From Pseudomonadota bacterium (lineage in GTDB: Bacteria; Pseudomonadota; Alphaproteobacteria; Reyranellales; Reyranellaceae), in assembly GCA_023436825.1 (NCBI GenBank), contig JAEZHS010000548.1, positions 1 to 13,356 on the forward strand: a stretch of DNA of 13,356 nt, read 5' to 3'. The first letter of the stretch is position 1; every line of letters starts with the position of its first letter. Shown piece by piece: positions 7,966-13,356 of this stretch. The notes under the pieces are model-generated. The model saw nothing but the letters and a program-made list of their open reading frames with translations, was not told the DNA's origin and did not search any database. Made by a program: the position numbers and the translations under genes.

Positions 7966-9072
7966 TCAGATCACCTCGAGGAAGTCGCGGTCGGGCAGCG
8001 GCTTCAGGGGCGATGTCGGCAGCGTCTGGTACCAGAAGGCGACGGAGGCAATGTCGTCCTGCAGCGGCAGGTAGCGCCGCTCCTTGTCCGGTCGCCAGCC
8101 CAGCGCCTGGATTGTGACGCTCAGCTCCTTGTCGAAGCGCACCGGGTCCATGATGTGCCAGCGGTACAGGCCGAAGCGCTGCTGGGACTTGTAGACGCCG
8201 TCGGGCCGGATGACCTGGCAGAGGCCGGCATACGGGGTCGAGAACTCGGTGTAGGCGTGCGGCTGCTCGGGCTCGCAGATGCCGACATCGAAATTGTAGG
8301 CGCCGCAGAAATAGTCCTCGGTGCCGGTGCCGCAGATGGTCGGGAACTCGCGGTCGTCGTCCATGAAGAACTTGATCTCGCCCTCGCCCCACCAGCCGGT
8401 GTTGTTGACGCCCCAGGCCATGTAGGTGCCGACGTAGTGGCCCTTGCCCTTGATGCCGTCGACGATGACGTGGTCGGTCATGTAGGGCAGCGGGTTGGAG
8501 CGGCGGAAGCTCGCGTGGAAGTAGGCGGCGTCGGCCGGCACCTCGGTCAGCGTGTAGTCGATCTGGTAGTAGATGCGCGTCTCGACCTCGTCGAGGTTGG
8601 TCAGCGTGACTCGGCAGCGCTTGCGGAACGGCATCTCCCAGTAGCAGTTGAAGGCGCGGCCGGGGTTGACGCAGACGGCCAGCGAGTTCACGGGCGCAAA
8701 GCGCTCCCAGCCGTTGGCGAAGAAGTCGCCGATCGGGCACTCGACCGACGGCACGGTCTGGTCGTCCCAGTAGATGCGCAGGATGAGGAAGCGCCAGCGG
8801 CCGCCGCGGATGGTCGCCCAGATGTGCTGCAGCGCCCCGGGACCGGTGATGTCGGCCAGCACGGTGGTGGCGCCGGGCGCGACGTCGATCGATGGCGAGA
8901 CCTTCCAGCCCTGCCCCAGCGAGCGCGCCGGCGACTTGCCGGTGCCCTCGGTCGCCATGCCGCCGTTGCCGGGCTCGCCGGTGAAGTTCTCCGGGCTGAT
9001 GGAGCGCGTCTTCGCATCGGACAGGCGCGACAGGTTGCCGAGATGGACTCCCAGCCCGTTGAAAGCCGTCAT
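7966..9072 (-). CDS. DUF2961 / GH172-family glycoside hydrolase, cytoplasmic
   Basis: A 368-residue DUF2961 protein. This domain defines glycoside hydrolase family 172, whose studied members are alpha-D-fructofuranosidases/difructose-dianhydride enzymes and exo-D-arabinofuranosidases. Seen: the N-terminal SPENFTGEPGNGG segment (26-38), DITGPGALQHIW (74-85), ECPIGDFFANGW (111-122), GWWGEGEIKFFMDDD (226-240) and GTGTEDYFCGAYNF (248-261). Glu230 or Glu232 and Glu252 are the candidates for the nucleophile and acid/base pair. There is no signal peptide, so it should act on imported glycosides. The start is firm: a perfect AGGAGG lies at 9080-9085, seven bases before the ATG. First gene of the operon, directly behind the LacI-controlled promoter. 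Assignment to the family is strong. The substrate is inferred: the dehydrogenase, lactonase and mutarotase downstream suit D-arabinose or an L-fucose-like aldose better than fructose. Confidence 0.88.
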   Translation of the reverse strand: MTAFNGLGVHLGNLSRLSDAKTRSISPENFTGEPGNGGMATEGTGKSPARSLGQGWKVSPSIDVAPGATTVLADITGPGALQHIWATIRGGRWRFLILRIYWDDQTVPSVECPIGDFFANGWERFAPVNSLAVCVNPGRAFNCYWEMPFRKRCRVTLTNLDEVETRIYYQIDYTLTEVPADAAYFHASFRRSNPLPYMTDHVIVDGIKGKGHYVGTYMAWGVNNTGWWGEGEIKFFMDDDREFPTICGTGTEDYFCGAYNFDVGICEPEQPHAYTEFSTPYAGLCQVIRPDGVYKSQQRFGLYRWHIMDPVRFDKELSVTIQALGWRPDKERRYLPLQDDIASVAFWYQTLPTSPLKPLPDRDFLEVI

Positions 9073-9079
9073 TTCGTTT

Positions 9080-9085
9080 CCTCCT
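9080..9085 (-). promoter_or_regulatory. Perfect AGGAGG ribosome binding site of the GH172 gene
   Basis: The minus strand reads AGGAGG and then seven bases to the ATG at 9072. It is the strongest Shine-Dalgarno in the window and fixes the start of the first operon gene. The predicted transcript start would lie only a few bases upstream, giving a very short leader. Confidence 0.85.
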
Positions 9086-9092
9086 ATGAGGA

Positions 9093-9121
9093 GTCGTATC
9101 GAAACGTTTCGACTCCGTCAA
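9093..9121 (-). promoter_or_regulatory. Predicted sigma70-type promoter of the nine-gene operon
   Basis: On the minus strand TTGACG (9116-9121) matches five of six bases of the -35 consensus. After exactly 17 bp comes TACGAC (9093-9098), a weaker -10 sharing T, A and A with TATAAT. The LacI-type operator occupies 14 of the 17 spacer bases, next to the -10. Initiation would fall near 9086, just ahead of the AGGAGG. Spacing and operator position make this persuasive although the -10 is poor. Confidence 0.65.
9099..9112. promoter_or_regulatory. LacI-family operator, perfect 14-bp palindrome
   Basis: TCGAAACGTTTCGA is perfectly symmetrical around a central CG, the hallmark of LacI/GalR-family operators. 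It lies between the -35 and -10 of the operon promoter and 72 bp from the start codon of the divergent LacI-family gene. A bound repressor would block RNA polymerase. The obvious ligand is that neighbouring regulator, with the transported sugar or a catabolic intermediate as inducer (inference). Confidence 0.85.
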
Positions 9122-9148
9122 TCGAGCGGAGTTGAGAAATTTCGGCGG

Positions 9149-9177
9149 TTGTGCGACGTTCCGGCCTTCGACATACC
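9149..9177 (+). promoter_or_regulatory. Possible weak promoter of the LacI-family gene
   Basis: TTGTGC (9149-9154), a 17-bp spacer and CATACC (9172-9177) form a poor sigma70-like pair. Initiation would be at about 9184, which is the chosen ATG, implying a leaderless or nearly leaderless transcript; no Shine-Dalgarno precedes that ATG. Speculative: if the GTG at 9151 is the true start this stretch would be partly coding. Confidence 0.25.
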
Positions 9178-9183
9178 CTTTGC

Positions 9184-10236
9184 ATGGCGAAACGTTTAGA
9201 CAAGCACAGCCGCGCCCCGACCATGGTGGACGTCGCCAAGGCGGCAGGCGTCTCGATCGCCACCGTGTCGGCGGCCATCAACGGCTCGGCGCCGGTGAGC
9301 AGCGAGCTCAAGGGCCGCATCGAGAAGGCGATCCGCCAGGTCGGCTACAAGGCCAACCCCTTCGCGCGCAGCCTCAAGACCGGAACGACGTCGACCATCG
9401 GCCTGATGGTGGCCGACATCACCAATCCGTTCTTCACGACCGTCATCCACGCCATCCAGGACGTGGCGCATCGCGAGAGCTACAGCGTGATCCTGTGCTG
9501 CAGCGACGAGGATGCGGCCAAGGAGCAGACGCATCTGCGGGTACTGTCGGACCGGCGGGTCGACGGCTTCATCATCGCGAGCGCGGGCGAGACGCCGGAA
9601 CTGCGGGCCCTGGTCAACGACCCGCGCACGCCGGTCGTGCTGGTCGACCGCCTGATCGCCGGCCTGCAGACCGACGCCGTGGTCATCGACAACGTCGAGG
9701 CGACACAGAACGCGGTCGGCCACCTGATCGCCGCCGGCCATCGCCGCATCGGCCTCATCACCGGACGGCGCTCCCTCTCGACCGGCCGCGAGCGCTACCA
9801 GGGCTATCGTCGCGCGCTCGCGGACGCCGGGCTGCCGTACGAGCCGGCGCTGGTCGGCACCGCGCATTTCGGCGACGAGGACGGCTATCGTGCCGCCGCC
9901 AAGCTGCTGGCGCTGAAGAAGCCGCCGACGGCGATCTTCGCCTGCAACAACCTTTCGGGCCTCGGCCTGATGCGGGCGATCCACGAGGCGGGCCTCGCCT
10001 GCCCCAAGGACATCGCCGTCGCCTGCTTCGACGATTTCGACTGGGCCGAGGTCTTCCACCCGCGCCTGACGACCATCGCGCAACCGACCAAGGCGATCGG
10101 GCGGCAGGCCATGCTGCTGCTGCTGGAGCGCCTGCGCCAGCGCGATGCCGACCAGATGCCGCCGCGCGTGGTGCGCCTGAAGGCCGAGCTCAAGGTCCGC
10201 GACTCCTCGGCTCCGCCGGCGCCCGGCCGCTCCTGA
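9184..10236 (+). CDS. LacI-family transcriptional regulator
   Basis: 350 residues. The helix-turn-helix is at about 14-35 (MVDVAKAAGVSIATVSAAIN), the hinge follows (GYKANPFARSLKTG, 54-67), and the rest is a periplasmic-binding-protein-like sensor domain starting TIGLMVADITNPFF. The ATG at 9184 leaves a 13-residue basic tail before the HTH. An in-frame GTG at 9151 would add 11 residues and an ATG at 9223 would start directly at the HTH. None has a clear Shine-Dalgarno, so the exact start is uncertain. It is divergent to the sugar operon and both spacer palindromes fit a LacI operator, so it should repress the operon and perhaps itself. The inducer is unknown. The gene ends six bases from the converging GST gene. 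Confidence 0.93.
   Translation: MAKRLDKHSRAPTMVDVAKAAGVSIATVSAAINGSAPVSSELKGRIEKAIRQVGYKANPFARSLKTGTTSTIGLMVADITNPFFTTVIHAIQDVAHRESYSVILCCSDEDAAKEQTHLRVLSDRRVDGFIIASAGETPELRALVNDPRTPVVLVDRLIAGLQTDAVVIDNVEATQNAVGHLIAAGHRRIGLITGRRSLSTGRERYQGYRRALADAGLPYEPALVGTAHFGDEDGYRAAAKLLALKKPPTAIFACNNLSGLGLMRAIHEAGLACPKDIAVACFDDFDWAEVFHPRLTTIAQPTKAIGRQAMLLLLERLRQRDADQMPPRVVRLKAELKVRDSSAPPAPGRS
9187..9200. promoter_or_regulatory. Second LacI-type operator overlapping the regulator start
   Basis: GCGAAACGTTTAGA matches 12 of 14 bases of the upstream perfect operator and keeps the AAACGTTT core. It covers codons 2-6 of the regulator gene (if started at 9184). Such a position suits autorepression. The two centres are 88 bp apart. 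Since the site also encodes Ala-Lys-Arg-Leu-Asp, coincidence is possible but not likely given the match. Confidence 0.55.
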
Positions 10237-10246
10237 GCGAGCTCAG
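10233..10246. terminator. Small inverted repeat between converging lacI and GST genes
   Basis: CTGAGCGAGCTCAG contains both stop codons (TGA of the regulator at 10234-10236, TGA of the GST gene at 10245-10243 on the minus strand). It can fold into a 5-bp stem with a 4-base loop on either transcript. It has no T tract, so a role as bidirectional terminator is only a suggestion. Confidence 0.25.
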
Positions 10247-10872
10247 CCTGCGAGTTCTTGGCCGATCGCCTTGCGGACGGCGGCCCGCTCCGATACCAGC
10301 CTCCGGTGCTCGACGACGCGGGGGATGCGCGCCGGATCGACGCCATCCGCCTCGAGCCACTGCGCCAGGGTGAAGAGATAGGCATCGCAGATGGTGTACT
10401 GCGCCCCCGTCACCCACGGGCCCTTCAGCATATCCTTCTCGATCAGTTCGAAGCAGGCGGTGACCGACTGCGGCACCTTGCGCTGCATGGCGGCGATGGC
10501 GGCCTTGTCGTCGGCGTCGACCCAGCGATGGCCGCGCATGCGATGGGCGTGCGCCACGTGCAGGGTCGAGCAGAGATAGGCGTTGAAGGCCTGAACCTCG
10601 GCAAAGGCAAAGGGATCGTCGATCGGCGCAAGACGGGCGGCGGGAAAGCTCTGGGCGACGAAGGCCAGCATGGCCGGCGTCTCGGTCAGGATGCCGCGAT
10701 CGGTGACCAGCGCCGGCACGCGGCCCTTGGGGTTGACCGCGAGGTAGGCGGGCGACTGCTGCTCGGTCCTGGCGAAGTCTACGCGCACCGTCGAATAGTC
10801 GGCGCCGGCCTCCTCCAGGGCGATGTGCGTAGCGAGCGAGCAGGTGTGGGGAGCGTAGTAGAGCTTCAGCAT
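10243..10872 (-). CDS. Glutathione S-transferase (beta-class-like)
   Basis: 209 residues, the normal length of a bacterial GST. Thioredoxin-fold N-terminal domain: MLKLYYAPHTCSLATHIAL with Tyr5/Tyr6, Cys11 and Ser12 at the catalytic position (beta-class enzymes use a Cys at about 10), the cis-Pro motif VPAL (Pro53), and TET (Glu64-Thr65), which binds the glutamyl part of glutathione. The helical C-terminal domain carries the TICDAYLF N-capping box (Thr...Asp) needed for folding. Predicted role: conjugation of glutathione to electrophiles, or a thiol transfer reaction; the substrate cannot be told. No clear Shine-Dalgarno precedes the ATG at 10872. It converges on the LacI-family gene and appears unrelated to the sugar operon. 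Confidence 0.9.
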   Translation of the reverse strand: MLKLYYAPHTCSLATHIALEEAGADYSTVRVDFARTEQQSPAYLAVNPKGRVPALVTDRGILTETPAMLAFVAQSFPAARLAPIDDPFAFAEVQAFNAYLCSTLHVAHAHRMRGHRWVDADDKAAIAAMQRKVPQSVTACFELIEKDMLKGPWVTGAQYTICDAYLFTLAQWLEADGVDPARIPRVVEHRRLVSERAAVRKAIGQELAG

Positions 10873-11168
10873 GCGGCGAGATTAACCGGTTGCCGCGCCG
10901 AGCGGCTGATACGCGACGCTGTCCCGGCCGGACTTTTTCTATGGTTCAACGCGGCAAGAGCCTGCGCTTCGAGATGAAGCGCAGCGGTTTGCGCATGGGC
11001 TCTCGCTTCGGAATGTCGACATCCAGTCCACCCAACGGGGCGAAGCGTCGGCGGATCGCTTCTACGAGATTTCGGGACCGTGGGGCATTTGATCGGACCT
11101 TGAGGAAGCCATCTCACCTCTTCCCCTGATGGGGAAGAGGAGCATGAAGGCGAGGAACGACGCCCTGG
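10873..11168. other. Non-coding gap between GST and RND genes
   Basis: 296 bp without a convincing gene. Short open frames at 10890-11129 (+) and 10866-11117 (-) lack a ribosome site and recognisable protein features. The gap holds an 8-bp palindrome AACCGGTT at 10884-10891, close upstream of the GST start, and a strong hairpin at 11117-11140. It should contain the GST promoter, but I see no good -35/-10 pair. Confidence 0.6.
11117..11140. terminator. Strong hairpin downstream of the RND gene, possible terminator or palindromic repeat
   Basis: Arms CCTCTTCCCC (11117-11126) and GGGGAAGAGG (11131-11140) pair perfectly over 10 bp around a TGAT loop. It lies 28 bp beyond the RND stop codon, where a terminator for that gene would be expected. 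There is no T run on either strand. Similar C/T-rich short palindromes are dispersed in many alphaproteobacterial genomes, so it may be a repeat element with incidental terminator activity. Confidence 0.5.
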
Positions 11169-13356
11169 TCAGTCACCGGCCGGCGTCTCGGCGAGATCGC
11201 CGGTCTCGCTCTTCTTCGAATGGTCGGCGGCCAGCATGACGTAGACGGCGGGCACGACGAACAGGGTGAAGAGCGTGCCGATGGCGAGGCCGCTCGCGAT
11301 CACCAGGCCCATGCTGAAGCGCGACAGCGCGCCCGCGCCGGTGGCGACGATCAGCGGCACGACGCCCAGCACCATCGCCGCCGTGGTCATCAGGATGGGC
11401 CGCAGCCGGATCCCTGCGGCCTGCTCGATGGCCTCGCGCTTGGACTTGCCCGTCATCTGCAGCTCGTTGGCGACCTCGACGATCAGGATGCCGTGCTTGC
11501 TGATCAGGCCCATCAGGGTTACCAGGCCGACCTGGGTGTAGATGTTCAAGGTGGCGCCCGGCCAGGCCACGGTGCTGAGCGCCATCAGGAAGACCAGCGC
11601 GCCGGCGATCGACATCGGCACCGAGAACAGGATGATCAGCGGATCGCGGAAGCTCTCGAACAGGGCCGCCAGCGACAGGTAGATGATGATCAGGGCGAAG
11701 CCGAAGGTGACGATGAAGCCGCCGCTTTCCTGGATGTACTGGCGCGAGGCGCCGCCGTAATCGACCGAATAGCCCTGCGGCAGGGTACGCGCCGCGAGCT
11801 CCTGCAGGGTCTCCAATGCCTCGGCCTGCGACACGCCGGGGAAGGCCACGCCCTGGATGGTGGCGCTGTTGAGCTGCTGGAAGTGGTTCAGCGACTGCGG
11901 GATCGCCTTGGTGACGATCTTGGCCACGGTCGACAACGGCACCGACGAGCCGTCGGCGCAACGGATGTGGTAGTCCAGGATCTGGTCGATGTTCTGACGC
12001 GAGCTCTGCTGGACCTGCGGGATCACCTTGTAGGAGCGGCCGTCGAGGGCGAAGTAGTTGACGTAGCCGCCGCCCAGCATCGAGCCCATGGCGGCGCCGA
12101 TGTCGCTCATCTTCAGGCCGAGCTGCGAGGCCTTGTCGCGGTCGATCACGACGGTGGCCTGCGGCGAATCGATCTTGAGATCGGTGTTGAGGAAGATGAA
12201 CCGGCCGGTGGCCAGCGCCTCGCGCAGGAAGGACTGCGCCACCTCGTTCAGGGATTCGAACGAGCCGGTCGTGCTGATCACGAACTGGACGGGCAGGCCC
12301 TGGCTGCCCGGCAATGGCGGCGGCTGGAAGGCCACGACCTGGGCGCCGGCGATGCCCGCGAGCTGGCCCTGGATGATGGGCTGGAGCTGGTTGGTAGTCA
12401 TGGTGCGCTTGTCCCACGGCTTCAGCACGTAGCCCGTGATCGACTGGCCGGGCACGTCGAGCTGGAAGACGTGGTCGGACTCGGGGTGGCTGGCGCCGAT
12501 CTCGTACATCTGGCGCGAGTAGAGCTGGCGCTGGTCGATCGTCGAGTTGGGTGCCGAGGTCGCGAAGGCGATGATGACGCCCTGGTCCTCCTGCGGCGCC
12601 AGCTCGCTCGCCGTGGCGCTGTAGAGGAAGTAGATGCTGCCCAGCACCAGCACGGCGAAGGTCGCGGTGACCGGCAGGTTGTTCAGGCTGCCCTTGAGCC
12701 AGCGCTCGTAGCGGCGGCGCACCCAATCGAACACGCGGTCGATGGCGCGGATCAGGCGCGCCTCCCAGCCGCGGTCGTTCTCGGTGTGCGGCTTCAGCAT
12801 GCGCGAGCACATCATCGGCGACAGCGTCAACGCCACGATCGCCGAGATCGTGACGGCGCCGACCAGGGTGAAGGCGAACTCGGTGAACAGCGCGCCGGTC
12901 AGGCCGCGCTGGAAGCCGATCGGGACATAGACGGCGACCAGGACCACGGTCATGGCGATGATCGGCCCGCCGAGCTCGCGCGCCGCCTGGATGGCGGCGG
13001 GGAACGGCTTCATCCCCTCCTCGAGATGGCGGTTCACGTTCTCGACGACGATGATCGCGTCATCGACCACCAGGCCGATCGCCAGCACCAGGGCGAGCAA
13101 GGTCAGCAGGTTTATCGAGAAGCCGAATGCCGCCATCATCGCGAAGGTGCCGACCAGCGACAGCGGAATGGCGATGACGGGGATCAGCACCGAGCGCACC
13201 GAGCCTAAGAAGGCGAACACGACCAGCGTCACGATAAGCAGCGCCTCGTCCAGGGTGCGGATCACCTCCTCGATCGAGCTGTTCACGAACTCCGTCGAGT
13301 CATAGATGATCTGGCCGTTCAGGCCCTGCGGAAGCTGCGCCTGGATGCTCGGAAAG
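11169..13356 (-). CDS. RND efflux transporter, HAE1/AcrB type, N-terminally truncated by window edge
   Basis: About 728 residues are present; full-length AcrB-type pumps have roughly 1,030-1,050, so about 300 N-terminal residues lie beyond the right edge. The frame is open to the edge (LPQGLNGQIIYDSTEFVNSSIEEV...), so the GTG at 13286 is not the start. Seen: TM2-TM6 region with the proton-relay pair in GLVVDDAIIVVENV (Asp-Asp codons near 13059-13067), the SPMMCSRML end of that bundle, a large periplasmic domain (about 11750-12600), and the second bundle with GLISKHGILIVEVA, whose Lys (codon 11496-11498) corresponds to AcrB Lys940. It should export drugs, lipophiles or other toxic compounds across the envelope with a periplasmic adaptor and an outer-membrane channel, presumably encoded to the right. 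The stop is followed by a hairpin. Confidence 0.93.
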   Translation of the reverse strand, partial: FPSIQAQLPQGLNGQIIYDSTEFVNSSIEEVIRTLDEALLIVTLVVFAFLGSVRSVLIPVIAIPLSLVGTFAMMAAFGFSINLLTLLALVLAIGLVVDDAIIVVENVNRHLEEGMKPFPAAIQAARELGGPIIAMTVVLVAVYVPIGFQRGLTGALFTEFAFTLVGAVTISAIVALTLSPMMCSRMLKPHTENDRGWEARLIRAIDRVFDWVRRRYERWLKGSLNNLPVTATFAVLVLGSIYFLYSATASELAPQEDQGVIIAFATSAPNSTIDQRQLYSRQMYEIGASHPESDHVFQLDVPGQSITGYVLKPWDKRTMTTNQLQPIIQGQLAGIAGAQVVAFQPPPLPGSQGLPVQFVISTTGSFESLNEVAQSFLREALATGRFIFLNTDLKIDSPQATVVIDRDKASQLGLKMSDIGAAMGSMLGGGYVNYFALDGRSYKVIPQVQQSSRQNIDQILDYHIRCADGSSVPLSTVAKIVTKAIPQSLNHFQQLNSATIQGVAFPGVSQAEALETLQELAARTLPQGYSVDYGGASRQYIQESGGFIVTFGFALIIIYLSLAALFESFRDPLIILFSVPMSIAGALVFLMALSTVAWPGATLNIYTQVGLVTLMGLISKHGILIVEVANELQMTGKSKREAIEQAAGIRLRPILMTTAAMVLGVVPLIVATGAGALSRFSMGLVIASGLAIGTLFTLFVVPAVYVMLAADHSKKSETGDLAETPAGD
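11470..11517. repeat. 48-bp exact direct copy (right copy, within the RND gene)
   Basis: Identical to 82-129. Here it sits in an intact frame and encodes the conserved LMGLISKHGILIVEV segment of the second transmembrane bundle, so this is the native copy. Confidence 0.9.

Noticed and set aside
10921..10938. GTCC-loop-GGAC followed by five T on the plus strand, terminator-like
   Set aside because: The stem is only 4 bp, and no plus-strand gene ends near it; the nearest ends about 690 bp upstream.
10890..11129. Short open frame (79 codons) in the GST-RND gap
   Set aside because: No Shine-Dalgarno, no recognisable protein features, and the frame runs through the hairpin at 11117-11140.
11220..13208. 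662-codon open frame on the plus strand
   Set aside because: Antisense shadow of the RND pump gene; its translation is His/Asp/Gln/Arg-rich low-complexity sequence.
1..13356. CRISPR arrays, tRNA/rRNA genes, insertion sequences, prophage or defence genes
   Set aside because: No regularly spaced repeats, no cloverleaf or rRNA-like stretches, and no transposase or integrase motifs were seen on either strand.

Overview
The window is GC-rich DNA with dense coding, tightly packed minus-strand genes and strong G/C preference at third codon positions. Gene content (Opp/Dpp-type ABC cassette, LacI regulator, GST, HAE1-type RND pump) suggests a proteobacterium, most likely an alphaproteobacterium. That assignment is inferred from style and protein similarity, not from a marker gene.

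Layout. Positions 1-155 are an edge fragment whose only recognisable part is a 48-bp exact copy of the RND pump gene at the other end of the window, so it is probably a chimeric contig end. Positions 156-9072 hold a nine-gene minus-strand operon, read from right to left: a DUF2961/GH172 glycoside hydrolase, two Opp/Dpp-type permeases, two ABC ATPases, a family-5 solute-binding protein, an aldo/keto reductase of the L-fucose / D-threo-aldose 1-dehydrogenase type, a COG3618 amidohydrolase (sugar lactonase type) and a FucU/RbsD-type mutarotase. Five of the eight junctions overlap by 4-7 bp and the other three gaps are 12-14 bp. A divergent LacI-family regulator (9184-10236) faces the operon. In the 111 bp between them a perfect 14-bp LacI-type palindrome exactly fills the start of the spacer between a TTGACG -35 and a TACGAC -10, and a near copy overlaps the first codons of the regulator. 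A glutathione S-transferase gene (10243-10872, minus) converges on the regulator. After a 296-bp non-coding gap with a strong hairpin comes the C-terminal two thirds of an RND efflux pump, truncated by the right window edge.

How the operon probably works (inference). The binding protein and Opp-type transporter import a small glycoside. The GH172 enzyme, which has no signal peptide, would cleave it in the cytoplasm. The mutarotase interconverts ring or anomeric forms of the released sugar, the AKR oxidises C1 to a lactone, and the COG3618 enzyme opens the lactone to an aldonate. Characterised GH172 enzymes act on D-arabinofuranosides or alpha-D-fructofuranosides, and D-threo-aldose dehydrogenases accept both L-fucose and D-arabinose, which share the C2-C4 configuration. 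A D-arabinofuranoside catabolic operon is therefore the most economical reading, with an L-fucose-like sugar as the main alternative. Downstream dehydratase and aldolase steps are not in the window.
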